Shown piece by piece: positions 44,325 through 52,734 of a stretch of DNA of 64,000 nucleotides (positions are counted from its first letter, which is position 1; every line of letters starts with the position of its first letter). The notes beneath the pieces are model-generated. The model saw only the letters and a list, made by a program, of their open reading frames with translations, was not told the origin of the DNA and searched no databases. This stretch comes from Oligoflexus sp. (GTDB lineage Bacteria > Bdellovibrionota_B > Oligoflexia > Oligoflexales > Oligoflexaceae), in contig JACMOC010000071.1 of assembly GCA_014378195.1 (NCBI GenBank), positions 1 through 64,000 of the forward strand, written 5' to 3'. Both the position numbers and the translations under genes were made by a program.

Positions 44325-45359
44325 ATGTCAGAAATAGCCTTAAAAACCTGCAATACCTGTAATCGGAAGTTTATGACTCCGGACGAATTCCTGAGCAATA
44401 CTTCCCGGTGGCGCATTTGCGACCAAGGCCATCTGTGGTTCAACTGCAGCTGCCATTCGACCGGAATTATCATCAAAGGCAAATTTGATTGGTATAATCC
44501 TGCTCACAGTTTGTCAGCCCCGGCGCAGTCCATTTTTAATCGCATCTCCCGCGAGACCGAACTTCCTCGTTTACCAAACTATGTGATGCAATTACAGAAA
44601 ATGCTGGAAGATCCTGCATCGAGCACAGAAAAGATGGCGGAAGTGATCAAACACGACCTGCTGCTCGCCACAACGGTTCTACGCATCGCCAATAATCAGA
44701 AAACACGGGATGGTCAACAGATCCACAGCCTGTCTCATGCGATCGCTTTTATCGGCATCGAATCTCTGCGCGACATGGTCATCGTCGCGGCCGTCAGCCG
44801 GTTTGAGCTAAAAACCAAGGTGTTTTCTGCCAAGACCTTCTGGAACAATTCGTTCCTGACGGGCCGCATCGCCGAGTACCTCGTCAACCATCTGCAACTC
44901 ACGTTCAGCCTGGAACAAGTATTTATGGCAGGAAGTACGTGCAACATAGGGAAAATCGTACAGGCCATCATCGATCCCAAAATCGCTGATTTGTATACAA
45001 TGGAAATGGAAGATTTGAGTTTACTGGGCGATTGGTCAGCAGCCGAAAAACGCAACAAAGGTTACGATCACTCGGTGCTGGGCGAGATCGGGGCTGCTTT
45101 CTGGGGATTTCCTGAAGAGTTACTCGACAGCATAGCGATGCATCACGTCAGCCCGCTTTTAGCCAAGACAAAGGCGATCTCACTGTGGGAAGTCACGGGT
45201 TTCGCAAATCAGTTGTGCCATTGGGTTACACTTGATGCGCACCAGGTGAACCAGGAGCTCTTTCAGCATTATCTGAGGCGCTTTTATGTAAACGAGGCCA
45301 TGCTCGATACAATTATACCCGCCCTGCAACATCTCAAACATACACAAATCACCGTTTAA
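44325..45359 (+). CDS. HDOD-domain protein with Cys-rich N-terminus
   Basis: A 344-aa signalling protein. Residues 1-60 hold a Cys-rich module (TCNTCNRKF, RICDQGHLWFNCSCHS) with spacing suited to a zinc ribbon. The HDOD domain follows from about residue 70: RISRETELPRLPNYVMQLQ, VIKHDLLLATTVLRIANN, HSLSHAIAFIGIESLRDMVI and GEIGAAFWGFPEELLDSIAMHH. HDOD proteins are non-enzymatic relatives of HD-GYP domains that often work with two-component or second-messenger systems. No kinase or cyclase is adjacent. The end overlaps a convergent small gene by 11 nt. Confidence 0.85.
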   Translation: MSEIALKTCNTCNRKFMTPDEFLSNTSRWRICDQGHLWFNCSCHSTGIIIKGKFDWYNPAHSLSAPAQSIFNRISRETELPRLPNYVMQLQKMLEDPASSTEKMAEVIKHDLLLATTVLRIANNQKTRDGQQIHSLSHAIAFIGIESLRDMVIVAAVSRFELKTKVFSAKTFWNNSFLTGRIAEYLVNHLQLTFSLEQVFMAGSTCNIGKIVQAIIDPKIADLYTMEMEDLSLLGDWSAAEKRNKGYDHSVLGEIGAAFWGFPEELLDSIAMHHVSPLLAKTKAISLWEVTGFANQLCHWVTLDAHQVNQELFQHYLRRFYVNEAMLDTIIPALQHLKHTQITV

Positions 45360-45588
45360 GCTGGGGACCTGTGCTTGCGCCCCGAACCGTGGGTGCCAAT
45401 CCCTGGGCCAGAAATTTATCGCCCGCAGCCTTCAAATTACGGCTCGTCACGAACAGGTCAAAGATTTGCTCGTTTAAGACCTCAAGACTATCCGGCGACA
45501 GCACGTATCCAAAGCGCGACTCGTGCACCGAATTCAAGATGAGCTCACGAATCGCCGATTTTGTTGCTATTTCAAAGGCACCTGCCAT
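45349..45588 (-). CDS. Small hypothetical protein, 79 aa
   Basis: A cytoplasmic helical protein (FEIATKSAIRELILNSVHE, SPDSLEVLNEQIFDLFVTSRNLKAAGDKFLAQG). A GGGAG site lies 7 nt before the ATG. Its start lies inside the preceding 76-aa gene (22-nt overlap), a sign of translational coupling, and its end overlaps the convergent HDOD gene. I do not recognise a family. Confidence 0.5.
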   Translation of the reverse strand: MAGAFEIATKSAIRELILNSVHESRFGYVLSPDSLEVLNEQIFDLFVTSRNLKAAGDKFLAQGLAPTVRGASTGPQLKR

Positions 45589-45797
45589 GACAGTCTCCCA
45601 CTGAGGATGATTGCCTCTATTGTCTCATAGAGCACGCGGTAGGAATTGCCGGTGAATCCGCTAGCTTTCAAATAATCTCTCAACTCAAGGCAAAAACTAC
45701 CGACCACACCCTTAAGATAGCCCAGGTGAGGAAGGCTGAACCAATGCGCTGGATATTGAATATGCTTTTTATGACGATGTGTTATCTTTGGCTTCAT
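45567..45797 (-). CDS. Small hypothetical protein, 76 aa
   Basis: The N-terminus is basic and aromatic (KPKITHRHKKHIQYPAHWF). A helical part follows with VGSFCLELRDYLKASGF and YRVLYETIEAIILSG. The ribosome binding site is weak (GAGCG). The gene is divergent from ackA and overlaps the next small gene by 22 nt. The pair looks like a small operon of unknown function. Coding status rests mainly on this coupling. Confidence 0.45.
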   Translation of the reverse strand: MKPKITHRHKKHIQYPAHWFSLPHLGYLKGVVGSFCLELRDYLKASGFTGNSYRVLYETIEAIILSGRLSWQVPLK

Positions 45798-45844
45798 GGC
45801 ACGCTCATCGGTTGAGGCGTAGCCTTAAGCGCATGAGGCTCTCC

Positions 45845-47071
45845 ATGAATATCCTGGTCTTAAATACCGGCAGCTCGTCTCTCAAGTTCCAACTCGTCTG
45901 CGTCGATGGAAAGAGCGAAAATGTTCTGGCCTCAGGTCTCATTGATCGCATCGGCGGCGAAGCGCTTATCCATCTCACGGTAGCAGGCAAAACCAGCAAA
46001 CAGACGGCGCCCCTTCGCGACATCAGTCAAGCCCTCGCGCATCTCATCAAAGCGCTTCAAAAACTCCACGATCAAATACCGGGCTTTCAAAGCTTAGCTG
46101 ATATCCACGGCGTCGGGCATCGCGTGGTGCATGGTGGCGAAAGGTTTCAATCGTCCGTCCTGATCACCCCTGCGATTCAAGCCAGCATTGTGGACTGCAT
46201 AGAACTCGCGCCGCTTCACAATCCTTCGAATATAAAAGGCATCGAAGCGATGCAGGAAATCCTGGGGCCTAACATCTCGCAAGTTGCGGTGTTTGACACC
46301 GCCTTTCACGCGACGATGCCGGAAACCGCTTGGTTATATGCGCTTCCCTATTCAAGCTACCGTCGGCACAAGATTCGTCGTTATGGGTTTCATGGGACGT
46401 CCTATCGCTACGTGAGCGAAAAATACCGCAGTCTTTCGGGCACGAGCCTCAAAGATTGCAACATCATTATTTTTCATCTCGGCAATGGCTGTTCGGCTGT
46501 CGCAATTCGCGAAGGCCGCTCGATCGATACGTCGATGGGCATGACGCCAACGGAAGGTCTCGTTATGGGCACCCGCTCGGGTGATCTTGATCCAGCAGCA
46601 CTCGAGCTTTTGGCAACGAAAGAGGGCATGACGCTCAACGAAGTGCAAATCATGCTGAATCGAAATTCGGGCTTACTCGGCATTTCAGGTATAACGAGCG
46701 ACATGCGTGATCTCGTCGCCGAAGTCGACGAGCACCAGGATCGGCGGGCCCAACTGGCGATCGATATTTTTTGTTATCGCGCCCGGAAATATCTCGGTTC
46801 GTATATGGCCGCAGTGGGACCCGTGAAAGCCGTGATTTTTTCGGGAGGGATCGGCGAAAATTCGGCGCTCGTGCGCGAAAAAATAACCAGCGGACTCGAG
46901 CATATGGGAATTAACTTCGATACCGAGAGGAACACCTCTCACCCGCAAGGCAAGGACAGCATAATCTCGAAGCCTGAGAGTCCGGTTGAAATCAGAGTCA
47001 TCGCGACGAATGAAGAGATCATGATCGCCCGTGACACCCGATTTTTGATCGAGAGGGAGCCAAAATTGTAA
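45845..47071 (+). CDS. ackA: Acetate kinase
   Basis: Interconverts acetate plus ATP and acetyl phosphate plus ADP in the cytoplasm. The 408-aa length is standard. The start is set at 45845, where MNILVLNTGSSSLKFQL (the first family signature) begins after a GAGG site; longer in-frame starts lack a site. Other blocks are HRVVHGGERF, VFDTAFHATMPETAWLYALP, RRYGFHGTSYRYV (second signature), HLGNGCSAVA and FSGGIGENS. No pta gene is adjacent. Together with the glyoxylate shunt it supports acetate activation. Confidence 0.96.
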   Translation: MNILVLNTGSSSLKFQLVCVDGKSENVLASGLIDRIGGEALIHLTVAGKTSKQTAPLRDISQALAHLIKALQKLHDQIPGFQSLADIHGVGHRVVHGGERFQSSVLITPAIQASIVDCIELAPLHNPSNIKGIEAMQEILGPNISQVAVFDTAFHATMPETAWLYALPYSSYRRHKIRRYGFHGTSYRYVSEKYRSLSGTSLKDCNIIIFHLGNGCSAVAIREGRSIDTSMGMTPTEGLVMGTRSGDLDPAALELLATKEGMTLNEVQIMLNRNSGLLGISGITSDMRDLVAEVDEHQDRRAQLAIDIFCYRARKYLGSYMAAVGPVKAVIFSGGIGENSALVREKITSGLEHMGINFDTERNTSHPQGKDSIISKPESPVEIRVIATNEEIMIARDTRFLIEREPKL

Positions 47072-47238
47072 CAGTTTTCGTTATGCTTTCCCGAAAGCCG
47101 AAAGGATTCAATACCTTAGCTTTTGGATGGTTAAGTCGACTCCCAAAATTGCAGAATTTCCTAAGTGGTCTTCAACTATTATCCGATAACCCTTTATCAA
47201 AGGTCGCCCCTCTGGGGTCCAAAGAAAAGGGTTCGTCT

Positions 47239-48492
47239 ATGGCTCTATTTACGTTAAGAAATATCACGATAGTGTTGGCAATAGCGGCGTCAACCGCCTG
47301 TAAACCGCGCCCTACTCGCCCCGTGTCTCAGACGGATATCTTCTCAGCAGGAGACAGTACGCCTACTACTGCGGACACTACGCCGGCCGTCGAGCAGGAA
47401 GCCCCAACAGTCTATCTCTCTAAATGGATGCATTGTGATGCGATGACGGTCGACGTTGCGAAAGGCCGCCGGGAAACACTTTACTTTGTCGATGCCGATA
47501 CCGTCGTAACAGTGGCGAAACAAACACCCGATGCAACCTGCCTCAGCGAATTCACGGATGACCAACTCACGGCGATGTTCAATACGCTCTACGGAACGGC
47601 TGCAGCAACTACAGGTGCCGAAGAGAAAGCCGCGTATTTCACCTATATCAAACGCGGCATCATCTCTAATGGTATCTATGCGCCAGCAACGGGTTCGACC
47701 ACTACGGGCACGATGGACACAGACACCGATACTTCGGGCTACATCTATGTCAGCTACAAAATCGAAAATACGAAGTTGAGTCTCACGACGGCCTGCGATA
47801 GCAGTGATATCGGCGTCGACGTAAACTGCAAGGCCGTAACTGGGGATTCCGAAGCCACACGTACGACGGACTTCACTATTTCCAAGGTTTACACCAAGGT
47901 TGTGGATGCTGTGGTCGCACCTGCGCCTACCACAGCTCCCATTGTTATGACAATGCCAACACCGGCCGCCACACCAGCTGCCAATGCCATCGTCGGTGCA
48001 GTGTTCTCGCAATGTGTCCCAATCACGGGCGACGCCAATATCAAAGCTGTTTCGGAGAACTATACTTTCGTTGATGGCACAGTGATCAACAACACCACAA
48101 AAGTTTTTCCTGATGGAGCGTGTGCTGTGGCGTTCACTGACGCGCAGATGCTTGCACTCTATAAAGCATCGAATCCAAGTGCAACGGCTGCTACCGTTGC
48201 TCCACCTGAATTCGTTACGGTTACCAAATCCGGGTATGTTCTAGCAGGAACTTATGTTATTACGAGTTCGACCGCCGCTGTCACAGCTGCGGGAACTATC
48301 GACCTTGCAACGGATGCGCCGAGCGAAAAAACGTACCGCAGCTTCAAAATCGAAAATACGACCAAATTCTCACTTACCGATGGCTGTTCTTCGAGCGACG
48401 TTAAAACCAAAACATGCCCGGTTCTCACGGGCGCTACGGCCGCGACGCGCACAACGGACTTCACAACGGCCGAAGTTCTCACCAAAAAATAA
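47239..48492 (+). CDS. Lipoprotein with two homologous domains
   Basis: A 417-aa protein. The ATG at 47239 follows an AAAAGGG site, and the leader ends ASTACKP (lipobox). Two related domains of about 160 residues follow a Thr/Pro linker. Each has an early Cys, a strand ending in FVDADTVV or FVDGTVI, a segment ending D(A/G)xCxxxFTDxQ(L/M), a S-YKIENTKLSLTTAC- or FKIENTTKFSLTDGC-like strand, and an ATRTTDFT end. They are linked by an Ala/Pro/Thr stretch (VVAPAPTTAPIVM). The family is unknown; it is probably outer-membrane anchored and exposed. Confidence 0.75.
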   Translation: MALFTLRNITIVLAIAASTACKPRPTRPVSQTDIFSAGDSTPTTADTTPAVEQEAPTVYLSKWMHCDAMTVDVAKGRRETLYFVDADTVVTVAKQTPDATCLSEFTDDQLTAMFNTLYGTAAATTGAEEKAAYFTYIKRGIISNGIYAPATGSTTTGTMDTDTDTSGYIYVSYKIENTKLSLTTACDSSDIGVDVNCKAVTGDSEATRTTDFTISKVYTKVVDAVVAPAPTTAPIVMTMPTPAATPAANAIVGAVFSQCVPITGDANIKAVSENYTFVDGTVINNTTKVFPDGACAVAFTDAQMLALYKASNPSATAATVAPPEFVTVTKSGYVLAGTYVITSSTAAVTAAGTIDLATDAPSEKTYRSFKIENTTKFSLTDGCSSSDVKTKTCPVLTGATAATRTTDFTTAEVLTKK

Positions 48493-48510
48493 ACTTTGAG
48501 TTCTTAACAT

Positions 48511-48546
48511 AAAAAGCGGCGTCTTTCACAAGATGCCGCTTTTTTT
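48511..48546 (+). terminator. Rho-independent terminator
   Basis: GCGGCGTCTT pairs with AAGATGCCGC (one G-T pair) around TCAC, with A5 before and T7 after. It closes the two-domain lipoprotein gene. Confidence 0.88.
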
Positions 48547-48637
48547 GTCCCAAAAGCTGCCTTCAAATAATCCAGCCCTCCTTCCTCTGAATCTGCTAGA
48601 ATTTTCGAATCCTATATCTAAAGACAAGGTTTGCGTA

Positions 48638-49642
48638 ATGCGTGCACGTGACATTCTTTGGCCACTCGCGATGGGTATTATTGTTACAGGATCTCTCACT
48701 TCGTGCCGGACTACAGGCAAGGCCACCGGCTCAGCCAGTGACGAAGCTGATAGGGAGGTCATCCTCCGGGGAAACTCGCCCCAGGTCGCTCGCTTTGCCA
48801 CCTGGCTTGACCAGTTGGACAAAACTATGAAAGGCTGCACGCCTAAGGACGCTGCGGAGCTCCTGGTCGCTGAAAACGCCCGGGAAACGGCGTTCTCCAT
48901 CCAGGCCCTTGGTCGCCTGTACAGTGACCAGGATCCACGCTTTGTCAGCCTCAGGCTGACTTATAAAAAACTCGAAGATACAATTGGTGAATATGCAAAA
49001 TGGGTCGACATGCTAAACCACGCAAATTCCGAACAGTCGGAGCAAGCGGTGAAGGACCGGCTTTCCTCTAAACGAGACGCCGCGCGCACGGCGCTCGAAA
49101 CTTTTCTCGTTTCTTCGAATTTGGTGCCGTCTGATCCGGATGCGGCTTCGTATAACCAAACATTCCGTAGCTTTTTAAATGGTTTTGTCTGGAAGGATGC
49201 ATCGACCGATCGCGAGGATATGTTAAACGCGATCCGAAACGAACTGGAAGTCATCAAAACAACACCTTACGATTTTAGCCATCTCGAAGAAGGCAATGGT
49301 ATCCACGATTTCCGCCACAAAGTGCGCTGGATCAATAGGGAAGTCCGCTCGCTGAACGGAATGATAGTTCTGAATCCCAACACCGCGCCCTGCTCGGTAA
49401 CCGCCTATGCTGGTCTCATCAATGATCCGATTTCCAAAACCAAATATGCAGTGCTTCCGGGGGCCGTGACGGAGCCCAATCCCGCTTTCATTACGCCCTG
49501 TCTCTACATCGAGATGGCGAAAATCGTTGACGTCGTTGGTTTGATCAAAGGCATAATCGAAGTCGCCGCCAATATCGGAACCTCCGGCGAACCGCTTGAT
49601 AGCGTTAAAGACACAGATAAGGTGGCTGTTCAAAAATCTTAA
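48638..49642 (+). CDS. Lipoprotein, probably 5' part of a frameshifted gene
   Basis: The 334-aa product begins with a leader ending GSLTSCRTTG (lipobox); the ATG at 48638 has an AAGG site. The protein is helical with a run of basic and acidic residues (EQSEQAVKDRLSSKRDAARTAL) and two Cys near the C-terminus. The frame ends at TAA 49640-49642 in the sequence QKS. One base earlier, in the A5 tract at 49632-49636, a +1 insertion would give QKILNDSINLLAKKLASVPEIK and a further 100 codons, so the true protein is likely about 437 aa. Family unknown. Confidence 0.7.
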   Translation: MRARDILWPLAMGIIVTGSLTSCRTTGKATGSASDEADREVILRGNSPQVARFATWLDQLDKTMKGCTPKDAAELLVAENARETAFSIQALGRLYSDQDPRFVSLRLTYKKLEDTIGEYAKWVDMLNHANSEQSEQAVKDRLSSKRDAARTALETFLVSSNLVPSDPDAASYNQTFRSFLNGFVWKDASTDREDMLNAIRNELEVIKTTPYDFSHLEEGNGIHDFRHKVRWINREVRSLNGMIVLNPNTAPCSVTAYAGLINDPISKTKYAVLPGAVTEPNPAFITPCLYIEMAKIVDVVGLIKGIIEVAANIGTSGEPLDSVKDTDKVAVQKS

Positions 49643-49950
49643 ATGACTCGATAAACCTGCTTGCCAAAAAACTCGCGTCAGTTCCGGAAATTAAGACGCA
49701 AGTTCAGAAGCGAGCTCAGGAATTGATGTATCTTTACTGGAATGAAGCAAAGCTGGTGAATGAGATCAATCGTGATGCGGCGGTTGTAACATCATACCTC
49801 TTCGATTCCGAAAAATTCGTTTTCCCGAGCAAGGTCACAAGCCTGATAAACAATATTCAAAACCGTAAAATGCAGGGTAATTATCGCGATCCTTTCCCTT
49901 TGCCGATACCCGTGACCGTAGTTTACCCCATCAACGACCCACTCCCATAG
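49643..49950 (+). pseudogene. Shifted-frame 3' continuation of the upstream lipoprotein gene
   Basis: The frame that would continue the preceding gene after adding one A reads without a stop from the A5 tract to 49950. It gives a helical segment (LNDSINLLAKKLASVP, VQKRAQELMYLYWNEAKLV) and a Pro-rich end (DPFPLPIPVTVVYPINDPLP). The only in-frame starts, around 49723, lack a ribosome binding site. Best read as the C-terminal quarter of one gene broken by a 1-nt deletion, or a sequencing error. Confidence 0.6.
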
Positions 49951-50028
49951 GTCGGTCTCAGGTTATTAAGAAATAGAGCACGTTTGAACACTTAGCCTTT
50001 TTCAACCCCGTCGACTCAGGAGCTTTTT

Positions 50029-51696
50029 ATGCGAATGCAATACGGAGCGTTAATCGTTTTTTTAGGTGCTCTGAGCGCCTGCCGAACAACCAGCTCCTCC
50101 TCCGCATCCGGCGGTTTTAAGGGGACGATCGAACGATCGGACGCTATTCATGCGCGCATCGTAGGTTTGCTCGAGAAAAAGTATCCAACGTCCAAAGGCA
50201 CAGTCTGGTCTATCGGCACGATGAATCTCGCGCCTGACTGGATCATTCAAAGCCCCGAAAATCTATGGGGACTCAGGGATAATGAGCTCGCTACTCAATA
50301 TGATTGCGATGTTAAAGACGCGCGCTGTGACAAAACTTTTTTGCGTTACGCCTGCGCACAGGACAGCGATTGCACCACACCTTCGACCCATTGTGGCGAT
50401 ATGGATGCGGCCGTAGCCCGACCGGGTGATGTGCCACCGAAAATGTGTCTTGCACCGGCGGACAATCTTCTCAATCGCTTTTACCGAGCGATGCTTCCCG
50501 CCGAAAGTGAGCTCGATATTGCCTCACTCTCTATCCCTACCGGCCGTTTTTATAAAGCCACAATCAATGCGTTGACCTTGATCAGTCAGAAAGAAAAAGT
50601 CCCAAAAGTTCGCCTCTTTTTCTCCGGCGCGGATGCAGGGAATCTCAACCCCTTACGGACACCGACGAAAATTCTCTCGCAAATTTACGATGATATCCGC
50701 GATAAACTGTATGCTCTTGGTGTCCCAGGGCTCGTCATCGATCGCCTGCACATGAACCTTGGGTATCTCAGCAATAAAAAAATCGATATCAGGGATCTTT
50801 TCACTGATTTCGGATCATTCGTCAGTTGGAATCATGCAAAAATCATTGCAGCCGATGGTCGCTACGCCCTCGTAGGCGGCCATAACATGTGGGATAACGA
50901 CTACCTTCGACCAAATCATATTTTTGACATCAGTATGGAATACAGCGGACAAGCAGCTGTTGGTGCCCGCGATTTCCTGAACAAACTATGGAGCATCGAC
51001 AAAATCGAATTTGCGTCTTTGCCAGCAAATGCTGGACGTTTCCCAAACTTCTATCGTGAGCCTACCGAAGCCGATAAAGGGACCATCAAATCCATAGGGA
51101 TAGGACGCCTCGGTGTTTATGGTGAGAATCCTTCCGATGACGCGCTGAGCGAGCTCATCCGCTCTGCTCAGGAAAGCGTCCTTATTGATCAACAGGACCT
51201 TTATAACCAAAAGAAAGTTGATCTCTCGCTCACCTTTGTCATGGATGCAATCATCGATGTGGCGGCACGCAATGTGAAGGTTCAGATCATCCAATCCAAC
51301 AAGTTTCCTGTGAATGGTTATGGCAACGTGTCTCCCAAAGATACCTACGCGGGCATATTGGATAAAGCTGTCAAAACCTTCGTCAAAGAAGGCGCTGATA
51401 AACATCGTGCTGAGATGAGAGCCTGTGCGAATATCACTTATGTACCGTTCCGGTTCTCATCATCGATGCCGGATTGGGGCCCTAAACGCGGAACGATAGG
51501 GACCCACGCAAAATTCGTAATGGTCGATGAGGCTGCGTTTTACATCGGCTCTCACAACCTCTACAGAGCCAATCTTCAGGAGTACGGAAACATCATCGCC
51601 GATCCCACTGCGGCTAAACAATTGAAGGCAGCCTACTGGGACAAAATTTGGGCGCAGAGCGCTCACGAGATTATTCCCTGCCCCTACAGAAGCTGA
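50029..51696 (+). CDS. Phospholipase D-like lipoprotein
   Basis: A 555-aa protein with leader MRMQYGALIVFLGALSAC (lipobox). Two HKD motifs mark the PLD superfamily: WNHAKIIAADGRYALVGGHN near residue 266 and GTHAKFVMVDEAAFYIGSHN near 485, each with the H-x-K-x4-D core. A Cys-rich insert (CDVKDARCDKTFLRYACAQDSDC) lies near residue 93. The enzyme is probably exported and attached to the outer membrane, hydrolysing phosphodiesters such as phospholipids; nucleic acid cannot be excluded. No immunity or secretion partner is adjacent. A hairpin terminator follows. Confidence 0.85.
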   Translation: MRMQYGALIVFLGALSACRTTSSSSASGGFKGTIERSDAIHARIVGLLEKKYPTSKGTVWSIGTMNLAPDWIIQSPENLWGLRDNELATQYDCDVKDARCDKTFLRYACAQDSDCTTPSTHCGDMDAAVARPGDVPPKMCLAPADNLLNRFYRAMLPAESELDIASLSIPTGRFYKATINALTLISQKEKVPKVRLFFSGADAGNLNPLRTPTKILSQIYDDIRDKLYALGVPGLVIDRLHMNLGYLSNKKIDIRDLFTDFGSFVSWNHAKIIAADGRYALVGGHNMWDNDYLRPNHIFDISMEYSGQAAVGARDFLNKLWSIDKIEFASLPANAGRFPNFYREPTEADKGTIKSIGIGRLGVYGENPSDDALSELIRSAQESVLIDQQDLYNQKKVDLSLTFVMDAIIDVAARNVKVQIIQSNKFPVNGYGNVSPKDTYAGILDKAVKTFVKEGADKHRAEMRACANITYVPFRFSSSMPDWGPKRGTIGTHAKFVMVDEAAFYIGSHNLYRANLQEYGNIIADPTAAKQLKAAYWDKIWAQSAHEIIPCPYRS

Positions 51697-51724
51697 GGTC
51701 TGACCAGGCTTTGATTGATACAAC

Positions 51725-51753
51725 GGCGCCTTTGCCTAAAAGGCGCCATTTTT
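51725..51753 (+). terminator. Rho-independent terminator
   Basis: GGCGCCTTT pairs with AAAGGCGCC around GCCTA, followed by ATTTTTC, 29 nt after the PLD-like stop. Confidence 0.9.
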
Positions 51754-52013
51754 CATTATTGGTTTATTTAAAGGGACGACAAAGGCTGTCCGGCCCTCGC
51801 TATTGACACTCAATATTATACATCGATTTCAATGACTTATAGATATTTTTTGATTCTAAAACCACCTGGCACTATCCATACTCAAGTATTCCGGCGAAAA
51901 GTCGGAACAGGATTTAGCATGCAACTATTGAATTATTCCCTGTCTGCGAGGCAGGATATTTGGAGTTAACGAGAGGTCCAGAAACATTCAGGTACTCCTA
52001 ACCTTCATCGTAT
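51754..52013. other. Spacer before the NHL pseudogene
   Basis: A/T-rich stretch without an open frame of note. It probably includes the lost 5' end of the pseudogene that follows. Confidence 0.4.
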
Positions 52014-52667
52014 GTGAGCGAATACAACTGCATCCGAAAAGTTTCGATAGCCACCGGTGCTACCACAACCCTTGCCGGCAACGGAAGTACGGGCACCATC
52101 GATGCCATTGGCGGCGCCGCACGTTTTAATGCACCACGTGGCCTGGAGGCGGCAGGAACCAGCCTCTTTATAGGCGATACGAACAACGGACTCATTCGTA
52201 AAATAGACCTCACTACGAACGCCGTCACGACCATCATAGGCGGTGGTCCTGGATTTCTTAACTACGTCCATTCTCGACCCGGTCTACTCGCCAATCCCTT
52301 GGGCGTCTACAGCATGAACTATATAAGCGGCAAACTCTACTTTGGTGAATGGGATGGCTGGGGACCTTTCAAGTACAAATTGTGAATACCTGGATGCAAC
52401 CGGGACCGATTCACGGTTCTGTAGTGTGGTAGCGTTAGCAGGCGACTCGCAGGGTTACCTTTATGTTTCCGACAACAACATAGGCCTCATCCGTAAAGTC
52501 AAAGTAAGTACCGGCAAATCACACCGTTTGCAGGTGTTTTAAACCAACTGGCCGACGGTAACGCGGCAACTCTGAACGCGGCAACCTTCTACAATATTAT
52601 GCTGCGTTTTGTTCCTGGATACGGACTCCTGGTGTCGAATGGCGGCGGAATTAAAATAATTCACTGA
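52014..52667 (+). pseudogene. Broken NHL-repeat protein gene
   Basis: Three frames in sequence carry parts of one NHL beta-propeller. Frame one (52014-52385) reads CIRKVSIATGATTTLAGNG, then SLFIGDTNNGLIRKIDLTTN. Near 52340 the homology moves to a second frame (52342-52542) with YLYVSDNNIGLIRKVKVSTG. Near 52515 it moves again to a third frame reading ITPFAGVLNQLADGNAATLN and ending GGGIKIIH at 52667. Each repeat has the NHL pattern of I-R-K-(V/I) followed by a Gly-rich turn. The 5' end is missing: a stop lies in frame 15 nt before 52014 and no signal peptide is present. At least two frameshifts make this a pseudogene. Confidence 0.8.
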
Positions 52668-52680
52668 TTTTTGAACCTAA

Positions 52681-52715
52681 AAAATGGCGTTTGCTGCGAA
52701 GCAAACGCCATTTTT
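52681..52715. terminator. Bidirectional rho-independent terminator
   Basis: AAAATGGCGTTTGCT pairs with AGCAAACGCCATTTT around GCGA, with T/A tracts on both sides. It separates the NHL pseudogene from the convergent act operon. Confidence 0.92.
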
Positions 52716-52734
52716 ATTGAGATAAAATAAAATC

